NCBI GenBank assembly: GCA_029582165.1
Contig: CM055886.1
Coordinates: forward strand, 25,854,669 to 25,918,668
From: Portulaca oleracea
Taxonomy: Eukaryota; Streptophyta; Magnoliopsida; Caryophyllales; Portulacaceae
Length of the DNA: 64,000 nucleotides
Direction: 5' to 3'
Below the pieces are notes generated by a model. The model was given only the letters and a program-made list of their open reading frames with translations, had not been told where the DNA came from and made no database searches. Numbering within the stretch: position 1 is the stretch's first letter; every line of letters begins with the position of its first letter. The position numbers and the translations under genes are program-made. Positions 12,892 to 24,740 of the stretch are shown here, piece by piece.

Positions 12892-13298
12892 AGTGATATC
12901 AGAGCCTCATAAGGGTATCTAAGCCTCACAAGTGGTATCAGAGCCATGGTTGTTCAAGTTTATGGAGTTAGGGTTCATGTAAGGGTTTCAGTTATGAGAA
13001 GACTACATTCAGAAAATTTGCTCGGGGGTATCGAGAATTCGTTGGCAAGATCAGATGTGGGGGTTGTGAAGATTTCTGAAGGATCCAGTTTGTGAGTGTT
13101 CAGCGGTTTGTCTATCCATCGCAGTTCTACTTTTCAAAGGTTCGTTGGCGATGAAGAAATTTTGGATCTGAAGATTTCTGTTGGATCCAGTTTGTGATCG
13201 TTTAGCGGTTTGGCTAACCATCGCAGTTCTACCTTTTAGAGGCTCGTCGGCGATGAAGAAATTCAGATCTTTCGTTGATTTTAGTCCAAGGTGGAGAT

Positions 13299-13848
13299 TG
13301 TTAGGAAAGTGTCCTAAAATCACCCAGTTTCTTGATCCCACAATTAGTTGTTGCCTAATTGTATTAGGATATTATTTAGGTTTCCTTATCATGTTAGGTT
13401 TCCTAATTGTATTAGATTCTATATCTAATTGGAGTGGGAGTCAATGTAGGTTTATAGGGAGTTTTCCCTATAAATAGGGGGTCTTGTTTACCTTGTTTGG
13501 TGCGGCCAAGTTTGGTGCCCATTGTGGCCAATTTCGGGGGCACCTCCTATGGGAGAAGGTGTATTAAGATATTCTGAGATTTCGTATTCCCATTGGTGAG
13601 AGAAGTTGTGAGAGTTTATGTGAGTTGTTATACTCTCTTTCTGTTGATCTCGGGGTAAAATCCTTCGTTGTAATCTCTACCAATAGTGATTTGTTTGAAG
13701 TTGTGTCGCCCGTGGGTTTTTTCCGATTTGGATTTCCACGTTAAATTCTAGTCCCCTTTAATCTTGCATTTATTTTTCTCGATACCCAGTAGTCATCTTA
13801 TTTTCCGCTTCCTCTGATTAATATGCTCTTATTATTAAAACCCTAACA
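13299..13848 (+). repeat. 3' LTR of the TRIM-like element
   Basis: This 550-bp LTR is a near copy of 12332-12891 and is immediately followed by the target duplication CGAGG (13849-13853). Confidence 0.9.
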
Positions 13849-15519
13849 CGAGGTTTTGATGAATATTACTCAAGTTATAGTGGGTTTTTTTTTGGGTGTC
13901 ATGATTATAAACATGATTAGGATAGTAAATTTATGGACATGATAAGGTATCGAACAGACCTTATTTACATAAGTGCTAAACATAGGACTTATAGTGTGTC
14001 TTTCAAGCTTTCCATAAGGTCAAATTTTAGGTTCATAGGAGGTCGGAGTAAAAAATTACGGTTCGTTAAAGTTGGCCTCATGACAATGATCAAACCAGAA
14101 TTTCCAAGTTGAGCAGTCCCTTGCAAGCCATTTTTCGGAGCCTTTCTAAGTCTCTTTTGAGTTTGTGTTCAACATAAAAGTTATAGAAAGCACATGCAGC
14201 TTTTCATAGATTGCTCCCTCATGTCCATGCAATGTCTATATTTTGAGTTTGAATTTTAAAGTTTTGATATTTCCTTACAGGAGACTAATTCTCTTTATTG
14301 CTCATTTTTCAAATCTTTACACTCACTTTCAATCTTAATCAAAGAGTTGTAGTACTTATTTTTAGTTTTCTAAAAAGTTATTTTATGAAGCATTGTGACA
14401 TATATAGAAGAGTTATGATTTTTATAAGCTACCGCAAAAATAAGAAATTTTCCAAACCTTTTCGCCAAAGTTTTATTCTTTTTCTTTAGAACTAGCTAGA
14501 AACACTCTCTCACTCTCAAAACCCCAAAATTAATTTACCTTGTTATTTTGCATCGCAAGTATGGTCCATCAGGTCGGTGCTACTCCTTGCTCGAGTCTTC
14601 CCGATTGTTCTTGGTATTTTACATGCAGTTCGCAACTTAATTTAAGGTACGCATATTGCATGTACCTTATTCAAGCTCACTTAATTGAGTTCAAATAAAG
14701 CATGAATGTTATTTAATATGAATAATGTATTTTTACGTGTTTTGTTCACATAAATGTGGTCCCGCTCAATTACATTTATCCCAAAATGTATTAATTACAC
14801 CATAACCTGGCTAGTGTCAACCGGTTAACTTCATCTGGACCTCTCATTCGGTTTGGGTAAGCGCATATGAAGGCTAAATTTGATCGCAAATAGAGAACTA
14901 CTCAGATATTAATAAACATGCAATATGTATTTACTTAATTATTTCTCTCCTCTCTGTTCGTAAAATGAATTGAAATATGCAAAAATAAAATGAATTGCTT
15001 AAATTGTATTTCACTATTGATGAGTTTGCGTATTGAGTTTCGACTCATTTGCGAAAATGTTTTATTTTTGATTTTAGGTAGTACACCTAAAGGTCATAAG
15101 CCACATACCACCAAAAAGTCTAGTTAGATTGAGAAGCAAGAGGTTATCTTTATGCTGAAGTTACATCATCTTCTTGTGTTACATGTAGTGCTTTAGATCA
15201 ATGTATTTATGAACTTTGAGAATTACATGAAACTTTTTAGGATGGTGATGTTCCCTAATAACCTATAAGTCTAGTACTCTAGTTTGGTTTATCTGTGGTT
15301 ATATGTAATGTAATGTTCTACTTTGTGGTTATGTATAATTAATGTTAAGTTCTATTTTGGGGTTATGTTTATGTTTGGTGTCTTGTTTTTATTGGTTGGC
15401 CTGGTCCTTTTTATAGATGATGGTAATGTCTTTGGATTTCTTTTCTGTTGTGTAAATCATTGGGTTATAAGTTATTTTGTCCTAGTCTGATGATTGCGAA
15501 TTTTGGGGCGTTACAACTC

Positions 15520-15795
15520 CCCATTTTGTTCTCTAATCATTGGCTCATAAGCCTCTTCGAAGAAGATCTGCAACGCACTCGACATAGAAGTGGATATCGC
15601 ATTGAAGCATGGGCCTCACAAGTGCAAGATCTAATTAATGCAATCCAAAAGAATGTATATTAATTTGTCAGTCCAGAAGATAGGAAAAGTGAGAATGCTA
15701 TGCGAAAGATGGTGTCTTGAATGGAAAAATAGTACTAATGAACCCCTGAAGAAAGAAATTGAAAGGATAAAATGACTCTAGGAGTAGTTGGAGGA
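15520..15795 (+). other. unidentified coding-like fragment
   Basis: A short open stretch (to 15662) reads LFEEDLQRTRHRSGYRIEAW and continues after a stop as FVSPEDRKSENAMRKM. The composition looks protein-coding, probably transposon-derived. I do not recognise the family and no start or partner exon is visible. Confidence 0.3.
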
Positions 15796-16351
15796 TGTTG
15801 GGTTTCAAATTTGTGCATACAAACTTATTGTATAGCCAAAGAGGATTATCAAGCCCCGTTTTCCTGTTGATGTTTTTTCAAGTGTATGTGTAAGATTGAT
15901 GAGCAATAAGTGTGGAAAATTAAGTGTACTAAGTTTAAGAATACAAGACAATTTTGTCTTATTTTTCCACATGCTCAATTTAATTCAAGCACATGTTTTT
16001 TGTGTGGATAAGGGTAGTTAGGCATGGTTAACTATCCTAACTTCCTTATCCATGCAAGTACATCATCATCCTATCTCAACCCTATCCAAGAGTGCATCCT
16101 TGCACTATAAATAGGGTTGTTCCTCCTCCCCTTCACACTTACTTCATTCCTTCCCATACACCCCCTTTCTAGGCTGTGACTACAGCACATCTTAGGCGAG
16201 GATTGAGAGTTTGTTTAAGTCTCCTCCTTTAAGGCAAGAGTTTTATCCTGCGACTATATACGGTCGGTATATAAGTCTAAGGAGAGTAGGTATGCCTACG
16301 ACTCTCTTGATTATCTAAGTTTCCCATCCTTTTCTACCCCTTTTTCCAACA
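15796..16351 (+). repeat. 5' LTR of a copia element
   Basis: The block begins TGTTGGG and ends TTCCAACA, giving a short inverted pair. It contains a TATA box (CTATAAATAGGG, 16105 on) and sits 24 bp before the gag ATG. I see no standard primer-binding site in the 24 bp that follow, which is odd and suggests a small deletion or an unusual primer. The 3' LTR is missing because the element is truncated. Confidence 0.6.
16105..16115 (+). promoter_or_regulatory. TATA box of the copia LTR
   Basis: CTATAAATAGG lies within the LTR, about 270 bp upstream of the gag start, a normal place for the element's own promoter. Confidence 0.55.
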
Positions 16352-16375
16352 ATCTTAGACTTATATATCCTAGAG

Positions 16376-18350
16376 ATGGCATCATTCAAGGATTTGACAT
16401 CCGGTTTCCAAAAACCTGACAAGTTTGATGGTGTGAATTTTCGTCGATGGCAAAAGAAGATGCACTTCATCCTAACCACGTTGAAGGTGGTCTACGTGCT
16501 AACCTCGCCGTACCCCGAGGAGTTAGATGACGAGACTTTGGTGGAGACAAGAAGGCGCCAGAAATTCGAGAATGATGATTGCATATGCCATGGGTACATT
16601 CTCAACGGCATGGAGGACACCCTATTTGATGTTTATCAAAACATGGAGACCGCTAAAGATCTTTGGGAGGCATTGGAAAACAAATACATGCCAGAGGACG
16701 CATCAAGTAAGAATTTGTTGGTTAGTCAATTCATGAATTATCGCATGATTAAGGGTCGTCCTGTTTTAGACCAACTTCATGAAGTCCAACGTATCTTAAG
16801 CAATTTTAAACAACATAATCTGAACATGGATGAGTCTATCATAGTTTCTGCTTTGGTTGATAAGTTACCCCCCTCTTGGAAAGACACTAAGAAAACCCTT
16901 AAACATAAGAAAGAGGCAATGACTATTAAGGAACTTGCTAACCATCTTCGTATCGAGGAAGAGTTGTGTTTACAGGATGATCCTAAGGATGCCTCTAAGG
17001 TTCATGTTGTACAAGATGGCGGTTCTAGCCATGGTCAAAAGGGCAAGAGGAAAAGGCCTAATGACAACAACCAGAACAACAAAAGCAAGAAAGTGGCCAA
17101 CAATAAAAAGAAGCCCTTGTGTTGGGAGTGTGGTAGTCCTATACATAAGAAACGAGATTGCTATGTTTGGAAAAAGAAACATGGCCTACTCGATAAAACT
17201 GACAAGGGCAAGGAGAAAGCACCAAGTGAGTTCGTTGCTATGATCAAGGAACAAATCAACATAGTATGTGAGGACTACGCTTGGTTTGTTGATTCGGGTG
17301 CCGCTAGGAATGTATGCAACAATCGTTCCTTCTTCACAAGTTTCACTCCGGTCGAGGAGGGCAAGAGTCTCTACATGGGAAACAATGCTCCGGTTCCGGT
17401 TAAAGGTGTTGGCGAAATCGATCTCAAGTTCACTTCCGGCAAAACTCTTATTCTTAAGGATGTTTATTTTGTCCCGAAAGTGAGTAAAAATCTAGTTTCT
17501 GGATTTTTGTTAAGTAGGCATGGGTTTCTCCAAGTGTATAATGGAGACAATTATGTACTTTCTAAGGGTGGTATTTTCGTGGGTAAGGGCTATGTTAGTG
17601 GGACCATGTTTAAGCTTAATGTTGTGTGTAATGACTCTATTGATATTGCCAATGTTAATGAAGTAATTTCCGGTTATATATATGTGCAACCTTCTTCCCT
17701 TTCTTCTTTATGGCATTATCATCTTGGTCATGTGAATTTTAGGAAAATGCAAGTCATGTCTAGACTTGATTTAATTCCACAAGTAGATGATAATATAAAG
17801 AAGTGTAAGACATGCATAATAACCAAAATTACTAAAGCATCTTTTCCATGTATTAAGAGGGAATCTAAGTTACTAGATCTTATTCATAGTGACTTGGGTA
17901 ATTTTCACCCTAATCCTACAATTGGTGGTAAAAAGTACTACATCACTTTTATAGATGATCATTCAAGATATTGCCAAGTATATTTATTAAGAACTAAAGA
18001 TGAAGCACTTGATAAATTTAAATCATTTAAGGCCAAAAGTGAATTGCATTGTGAATCCTTTATTAAAATCCTTAGATCGGATAGGGGTGGGGAGTATTAT
18101 GAGCCTAAATACTTTCAAGAAACTGGTATTGTTCATCAAGTGACAGCCCCTATACTCCTCAACAAGATGGGGTGGCAGAAAGAAAAAATCGAACTCTTAA
18201 AGAAATGGTTAATGCTATGCTTTCTAACTTTGGATTAAGTGATGGATTTTGGGGTGAAGCCATGCTTACCGCATGCTACATCTTGAATAGAATAACTACT
18301 AAGGATAATTCTATTACTCCCTATGAGATTTGGAACAAACACAAACACAA
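16376..18350 (+). pseudogene. copia gag-protease-integrase polyprotein, truncated
   Basis: The ATG at 16376 follows the LTR directly. The 620-codon frame shows a UBN2-type gag (FDGVNFRRWQKKMHF near residue 19), a zinc knuckle CWECGSPIHKKRDC (near residue 250), a protease active site WFVDSGAARN (near residue 303), and an integrase. The integrase part has LWHYHLGHVNF, CKTC, FIDDHSRY and LRSDRGGEY. A one-base loss near 18150 shifts the frame; the remainder (AERKNRTLKEMVNAM, PYEIWN) continues from 18172 to 18350. Reverse transcriptase and RNase H are absent because the copy ends at a (CACAAA)n junction with the neighbouring Athila/Tat-like gag. Apart from the frameshift the retained part is well preserved. 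Confidence 0.9.
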
Positions 18351-18369
18351 ACACAAACCAAACCAAACT

Positions 18370-20995
18370 TGGGTCATTTGGGTTTCATGGTCTCTAAGAC
18401 GAGCCTCCTCACTTTCTTGATTAGCCACAATTCGTTGCAACTTTTTAATCTTAGAATCTTGGGATGGTTGAGAAAATTGAGGTTGTGGGATGGGTTGATG
18501 TAAGAAGTCATCTTGAAAATATGCATGATGGTCATGAAATTTAGAAACAGGATTTGTAAATTTGGTATAGCTAGGATCATGATCCTTACAAGAATGGGAA
18601 TAAAGTTGGTTGGAATAGATGACATTCACATGTTTTACTTCACGATACTCCATACATTGATGCTCAAGATGTGGACCAAAACAAAATTTACGAGTATGCA
18701 TATTAGGAACGGGAGTGGATGCAAAGGTTTGCATACCTTGGGCTACTTTTGACTAGTTGGGAATCTCAGTATTCACCATCTTCTTTTGCAAATCAAGGAC
18801 GGTGGCCATTAGGAGCTTGATAGTGGGGTTGTGTTCCAAGGAATAATCCCCATTTCCTGAATTTTGGCCGCCTCCCCAACTGGGTACATTCTAAGATAGC
18901 TCATGATGAAAAATGTTGGCTTCCTCCGCAGTCTTCTTTAAGAACATCCCTCCGCATGCACGATCAATAGACTCTTTGTATGAATCACAAAGCCCATAAT
19001 AAAAGTGTTGAAGTAGCATCCAATCTGGTAAAATTGTGATGTGGACATTGGCGTTGAAGGCTCTTGAATCTCCCCCAAGCCTCAAAAAGATCCTCTCCGG
19101 ATTCTTGCTTGAAAGACAAATAACTAGCCGGAGTCTATATGTTTCATCCACTGGGAAGAATCGGTGCAGGAAATCTCTTTTAAGTACCTCCCATGAAGAA
19201 TAAGTGCCAGGAGGACACGTTTGAAGCCATGTCTTCGCTTTCCCCGTAAGAGTTAGGGGAAAGAATTTTAATTTCATGAATTCTGAAGATAAACCAAGGA
19301 CTTGCACGAAACTAATCCGGTCTTCAAATTTCTCGATATGTGTGACAGACCTAAAACGTATAGGTGTCTGTGTAACGTAAGTGTACGGGTCTGTATAGTA
19401 ATAAAAATATCGTTCTCTCTCAGGGACTTGTGTTCAACTACGCACTAAACTAGTCACTACAAAGGATGCTAGGTCGATCAAAAGGTTATGGTAACAGTTC
19501 AGATAATTAGCTAAGGAAGCAGGAAATTAAAGGATTTAACCAAGTAATTAAAGACGTTCAGGGGAGTGCACTCTAGTCAATCAATCAAATTATCAACAAT
19601 CTCGGTGCAGGTAACAAGATAATTCGGGGTCAATAATCTTTCTAGGCCTTATTACTTCGATCTTTTGATCCTAGGTGAGTTACAGTGATTAAACTAAACA
19701 TTATTTCTAACTATTTAATCCAATCAAAGATAAAGAACCGATTATAAATTGACCCTAGGCAAGAATCATTATGTCTAACTATTTTCTAAATCTATTCAAC
19801 CTACGCAATCCAATTCAAGACTCAAACTGTCGTTCTATTGTCGAGAATCTAAAACCAGGTAAAGACTCAAACTGTCATTCTGTTGCCAAATTACCATGAC
19901 ATACAATACACGCAGATTAAACGAATAAAAGGATAACCTAACACCGAAACTGTATTCAAATTCAATCAATAGACGTTGAGTTTATCCCCCAAACAAGGAA
20001 TCTAAGCACTCATAATAATAAAAACAAGGAAGACAATAATAAAATCTGAATAACAAAGCATAAACGTTCGAGTTGTCAAATTCGATCTCTTCGTGTCACT
20101 CGATTCGATCTCCTTCTCCTCCTCTTTCGTTCCTAATCTACTAGAACGGCTCCCCGAAGGAAGGAAAAATACAGAGAAAACCTATACTAAACGTTTGTCG
20201 AAGAAAATAGAATAATTTCCGGATACCCTAAACTGAACGGCGAAGTTTCCTTTTATAGGGCCGGGCTAGGGCACAAAATACTGGCTGCGTTTTGCCCAAA
20301 AGTGAGAATCTTCCGTGTCTGGGCGCTGGCTGCGCCTGAAAAGCACTGGCTGCGTTTTGGTTTTGTTCGGCCTCTTATGCTTCTGGACAAGGCGCTGGCT
20401 GCGTTTTCAAAAGGCTGGTTGCGCCTTGTCTCTCCGTTCTACTGGGCTTGGGCCGTGGCATTCTAGGCTGCTTCCTCTTCTTTCCTTTCTTCTTCTTCAA
20501 CTCTTTTTTTATTTTCTTTGATTTTTCCCAATTTTCCTTTAACTTTCCATGTTTTGTGATATAATTTCCTTAATTCCTGCAAAACACACCAATCTCGCGA
20601 ACAAGTGCATAAATCACAGAAATTGACATAAAAATACCAGATTTCGGATATAAAAAGCATGGAACTGACATGATTTGAGCCCTAAAAACTCTATATAAAA
20701 ACGACTTATCAATGTGCAATAGGACTCTCAGATTTGTCTCCATGAAACTGATTGCTTAAGAAAACTTCAAGTAAGTACGGTTTGAACTCGAACACGACAT
20801 CGGGTGGTAATGGTGGTAAAGTGATCGGGTTGCCTCCCGTACCCAATGATGGAATAGCATATGATAGAAGGATACGGGGTGAATCAGCTTGAACTCCACC
20901 ACTAGGACTCGAAGCCTCCTACGATGAGACAATAGCGCGAACCTACATGCACCAACAAGAACCAATAGCAGCATCAAATTCATTGGGATTAGCAC
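18370..20995 (-). pseudogene. Athila/Tat-like gag, split by a solo LTR
   Basis: The N-terminal half lies at 20995-20717 and shows DVVFEFKPYLLEVF and NQFHGDKSES after a Pro-rich head. After the inserted LTR the domain resumes at 19337. From 19307 it runs GLSSEFMKLKFFPLTLTGKA, WLQTCPPGTYSSWEVLKRDF, then IPDW-like LPDWMLLQHFYYGL and ACGGMFLKKTAEEA, all standard for this gag. A further piece with glutamine-rich coiled-coil character (18734-18370, KIKKLQRIVANQESEEARL) follows after lost frames. Several stops and shifts make it non-functional. Confidence 0.75.
19343..20711 (-). mobile_element. solo LTR inside the Athila/Tat-like gag, TSD ATGTG
   Basis: The block begins TGACAGACC (plus strand) and ends CTTATCA, with ATGTG on both sides (19338-19342 and 20712-20716). 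Removing it joins gag sequence without loss. On the minus strand it starts TGATAAGTCG and has a TATA-like CCTATAAAAGG near 20255, so its promoter faces left. Short tandem CTGGCTGCG units (20282-20430) are present. It has no primer site, ORF or second LTR; the start TGATAAGTCGTTTTTA is reminiscent of Athila/Tat LTRs. Confidence 0.85.
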
Positions 20996-21062
20996 AAACT
21001 AATTTCTAGCGTGAAAGTAATATCGAATAACCAAAAACCAAGAAACTAAAACTAGAGGCACT

Positions 21063-21082
21063 GGCTCTCCGGCAACGGCGCC
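21063..21082 (-). other. tRNA-Asp-type primer-binding site
   Basis: The minus strand reads GGCGCCGTTGCCGG, close to the primer site used by Athila/Tat/Ogre elements. It lies 4 bp inside the LTR end at 21087. Confidence 0.7.
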
Positions 21083-21086
21083 GTTT

Positions 21087-22661
21087 TGTGTAGAGTGGTT
21101 TTGTTAGAATCGATTTTTATCGTTCTTCTGAGGGAGTGAGGGGCCTTGGTCATAGGATCTAGGTCAGAGGTCGGGATGAGATTGCTAAGGTAAGGAATTC
21201 GGTTGAAAAGGGGACCACAACGCAAGAAACAAAGCTAAAGTCGGTCAAGGAAAGGAAATGGGCTTCGGAGGTTTTTCGGGATGTAAACAGGGATGAGGAA
21301 ATGGGTTTTGCAACAAGAGAATAATAAGGAGGGAGAATCAAGTGGCAATTCCGTTAGAAAATACCCACCGAGCTTCCTCTTTCGAGGATAGTCCTGATTA
21401 ACTACCTCAAAGTCCACCACGGACCCGGAGAGTTAATGAAACGGAATTCCCTAATTCACCTCCTTCCACTTTCGTGGGTGAGCATTAACTATCCCGACTC
21501 CAACCTTCCAACACAAGTGTCGGATGTATTCGGAAGCTTTCGATCCCAAACACATGCCACTTAAGGGAAGAGTAGGAGTGGGAAATTGATTTCCCAACTA
21601 ATTATTCATTAATATTGCTAACCCAAACCTAATCACCCATTCACACACTTAATTACCCCCTAACCCATAGGGTTTCTAGCTACTAATCATGATACTAACT
21701 AAGCTAACAACATCCAAACCAACCCTAAGCATGAAATCTAACAACAAACAATCAAGAACAAGCAAAACAATCAAACTAACAAGCAAAGCAGTTAAGCAAG
21801 CAAGTAAAGTAATTAGCAAAGTAATTAATAAAGGAGTTAAGGGAAGAGAATACCTATCAAATGCTGGAAATGAACAAGGAAAAGCAATAGAAAGGATGAT
21901 CCAACAATCTCTCAATTGATTGAATATCCAAAACTTCAACAACACCAAAAACCCTAGAATAATCTCTCACTAATCTCTCTCTAAAATTCACTAATACAAA
22001 GCTGGAAATTAGAAGTCTAAAACTAAAATCAGACCCCCCTTCAAAATCGCAACCAAGGAGTTTTTACACAAATCATGGCAGTTAAGTAAAACGCATCATT
22101 TTGGCCGAGAAAACACGCGTAGAAGCAGGTAGGTAGCGGGCGCGACCCACCCCTTTGCGGGCGCGACCCAGCAAAATCCAGCCAGGCGATTTTGGCGTTC
22201 GAGAGACAGCGGGCGACATCCTGAAGACAGCAGGTGCGGTCCCCGTCTGGTCCAGTATGTCGTGGGCGCGACACTTATGGTAGCGGCCCAATCCTCGTCT
22301 GGCAAGCTAGTGTGATCGAAGTCGTGGCTGTGTAGCGGGTGTTACGCCTGCTGCAAGGCTTTCCTCCCTCCGTTCCAAGTTGTAACGCCCATTGCCCATT
22401 CTGTAGCGGGTGTTACAAACCTGATTCGATCCAAACTTGAGGAAAATGACCCCGGGGTTGACTCCGCCTCGGTTCTCGGGGAAATCGCTCGGGATTCCCT
22501 AAAAAGCGTCATTTTTTAGCCCATATTCGTTGCATTTGCTCCAAAAGCGCGAAAACCTACAAAATAACTACTACACAAGTAAAAACGACGAAAAAGACTT
22601 GGAAACGAGCCAAAAGCGCAAGTAAAAAGGCGTTATTTAGGCCTAAAATCGGGGCTAAACA
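21087..22661 (-). repeat. 5' LTR of the Athila/Tat-like element
   Basis: On the minus strand the LTR starts TGTTTAGCCCCG (22661) and ends CTACACA (21087), about 1575 bp. A GC-rich internal patch (22120-22420) repeats GCGGGCGCGACCCA-like units. Immediately right of it begins a truncated SIRE-like LTR, so no target duplication can be confirmed. Confidence 0.65.
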
Positions 22662-22948
22662 ATGCTTTCCGAATGTGAGGATTGTTTCCGTCTTGGGAGT
22701 AGATCCACAATCTTCTTATTTAGGTAAATGACTTCTTCTCTTAATTGATTCCTTCAATCAAATAAAATCGAATTAGAGATTATGAGATAAATATAGATAT
22801 ATAGGGAAGATAAGGAATATTTATATAAAGGAAACTTCCTGAATTTATATTTTCAAATTTGTCTTTCAATCAAAAGTACTGCGGTCGCTGTGGAGGTCCT
22901 CAATGATGTGGTCGGTTGAGGTCCTTAGAGTTGAACTGTGTTTCTGCA

Positions 22949-24696
22949 AATCTTGTTGATTTTCAGTTTGCAGAACTTGGTTGGATCTCTGGTAATATAT
23001 CTGAGGCATACCTGCAGTAGAGGACACCATACCTTTCTTGGTCTCTGACCAAGTATGAGATCGTTGTAATGAGGTCTTTGGGACCCAAATTTTAGTAATG
23101 CACGTAGGTCTAGTTCCTTTAGACAGGGGAGTTGGTGAGGTCCTTATTTTATTTTCTGTTGGAGGTCCTCTATGATGGCTTTCTCTGAGAGGCGGAATAT
23201 TTGGGATAGGAAGGAAAGGTCCTTTGTTGGTATGGAAGGGAGGACTTTTGGACCGATAGTTTTTTAGAGGTGGTTTATTGGGTGTGGGAAGGATTGGCTT
23301 TTTCTGGTATGGATGAGAATTTGTGACTGCCTCATTGGATAATTAAGTGATGTCCTTATAGCAGTCTTTGAGCTCTATGGATAGTCTAACATTTTTAGTT
23401 GCCAAGAGGTCATTTCTGGTGTTCAAGCTCTCTATGGTTTCGTTCAAATGATTGACATGTTTCGTGAGATGCTTGACTCTTTCTATTAAGGATCTAGAAT
23501 ATTTGAAGAGATGAAATAATTTGTGAGTAAGGTGCGAAGAGGGAATAGTGAGGGGCTCATCAAAGTTTACCTCGTCATGAGATGAAGTTGGATCTTGATC
23601 CTCACTTGTGTTTGCCATCAGACAAACATTTGTTATTTCTTCTACCTCACTGTGGCCTACACTTGAATAACTATCACTCCATGTTGCCATCATTGCCTTA
23701 TGGTTTTGCCGTTGAGGTCGACTGTTTCTCTTGTCTTTGTTTCTTCTCGCATGAGGGCATTCCTTCACAAGGTATTTTGAGCTGTCACTACTAAAACAAA
23801 TAAATGGGTCAGATTCTTCTTGTATTAAGGCCTTACCTTTTGAGGATGCCTTTCTGTTTCGTCCATCCTTGATGTATTCTCGAAAGGTCGGATTTTTCTT
23901 GTATAATCTTCTGAACCCTCTAGCTATCATTGCCATTGTATATTCCTCATCATCATCTGGCTCAATGTCAGATTCGCGTACTGCCTTGAGGGCAATTCTC
24001 TTGGGTTCTGAGAGGTCATTCAATTGGATCTCATGGGCCAATAGTTTTCCAATGAGTTCCTCCAGCTTGAGGGCCTTGAGATCTTGAGCTTCTTCAATGG
24101 CTGTGACTTTTGGTCCCCATTTTCTTCTAGACAAGCATCGGAGGACCTTTCTAACTTGTTCCTCATTTGGGTAGGTTTTTCATAGTGATATGAGGTGGTT
24201 GGTGATGCTGCTGAATCTTTTGAACATCTCTTCAATAGTCTCATTTTCCTCCATTCTAAAGGCCTCATACTTTTGGATAAGGATATCTACTTTGGTGTCC
24301 TTGACTTGACTCGTGCCTTCATATGAGGTATTCAAATAATCTCAAACTTGTTTCGCAGTTTCACAGTTAGATACACGTTCAAAATCATTTGAATTTAAAC
24401 TGCAATAAATCAAATTTAGGGCACGAGTATTTTTTTTTTCTCAATGGCTCCAGCTCTTTATTGGTCATTTTAGATCTTTTCTTTGGGACATCTTGACTGG
24501 CACTGTTCTTCTTCGTGGGAGTAGGATAATCTACCTTGGTAACTACAGTCCAGAGGTCCTCATCTTGGTCCTTGAGGAAGACCTCCATTTGTCTTTTCCA
24601 CGACCTGTAGTTTTCTCCAGTGAGTAGTGAAGCTATCATCCATGAGCGTCCTTGAGGAGCTTCATTTGTGTTGATAGCAGCCATGATCTTTTCCAC
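22949..24696 (-). pseudogene. SIRE-like copia gag, frameshifted
   Basis: The ATG at 24696 starts MEKIMAAINTNEAPQGRSWM with the gag signature FLKDQDEDLWTVV. After a frame loss (about 24385-24135) it continues RRKWGPKVTAIEEAQDLKAL and GKLLAHEIQLN. A degenerate knuckle-like PFICFSSDSSKYLVKECPH follows, then an acidic stretch and a leucine/asparagine-rich coiled coil (RSLIERVKHLTKHVNHLNET). After TAA at 23343 the same frame stays open through KIWVPKTSLQRS to the LTR. The long C-terminal coiled coil is typical of SIRE/Maximus gag proteins. Confidence 0.75.
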
Positions 24697-24740
24697 GAGT
24701 GGTTAAACTCTTGAATTTGTGGACCCACTCTGATACTAAT

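Larger units (their letters stand above)
12332..13848 (+). mobile_element. complete TRIM-like non-autonomous LTR element, TSD CGAGG
   Basis: Two direct LTRs, each starting TGTTAGGAAAGTG and ending ACCCTAACA (12332-12891 and 13299-13848), flank about 407 bp of non-coding DNA. Two primer-site-like GATATCAGAGCC / GGTATCAGAGCC motifs follow the left LTR. A purine tract CCAAGGTGGAGA precedes the right one. The whole is bracketed by the exact 5-bp repeat CGAGG. It has no ORF, so it must be mobilised by proteins of another element, probably copia-type judged from the AAGGTGGAGA tract. The LTRs differ at a dozen or more sites, so the insertion is not very young. Confidence 0.9.
11500..15515 (+). mobile_element. 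decayed long LTR-like sequence, 3' end defined
   Basis: The right end reads TTTTGGGGCGTTACA at 15501-15515, the same type of end as the two 3.4-kb solo LTRs. The interior has a comparable build: AT-rich with long non-coding tracts and a late GATTTTAGGTAGTACACC junction. I could not find the left end or a duplication, and the block is split by the TRIM-like element at 12332-13848. It encodes nothing recognisable. The extent on the left is a guess. Confidence 0.35.
18360..22661 (-). mobile_element. Athila/Tat-like gypsy element, 3' part missing
   Basis: Reading on the minus strand: 5' LTR (22661-21087), a primer site GGCGCCGTTGCCGG (21082-21063), a leader, then gag that ends at 18360 where copia sequence begins. 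The tRNA-Asp-type primer site and the gag sequence fit the Athila/Tat/Ogre group. Protease, pol and 3' LTR are gone. Gag is interrupted by a solo LTR at 19343-20711 with an exact 5-bp duplication. Confidence 0.75.

Noticed and set aside
11687..15520. ACTCC repeat as target duplication of the long LTR ending at 15515
   Set aside because: ACTCC at 11687 is followed by TGAAACAAAG, unlike the TGTAAC start of the family, so the match is probably chance.
22041..22305. Three overlapping minus ORFs in a GC-rich patch
   Set aside because: Three frames open over the same bases with GCGGGCGCGACC repeats in an LTR indicate composition, not coding.
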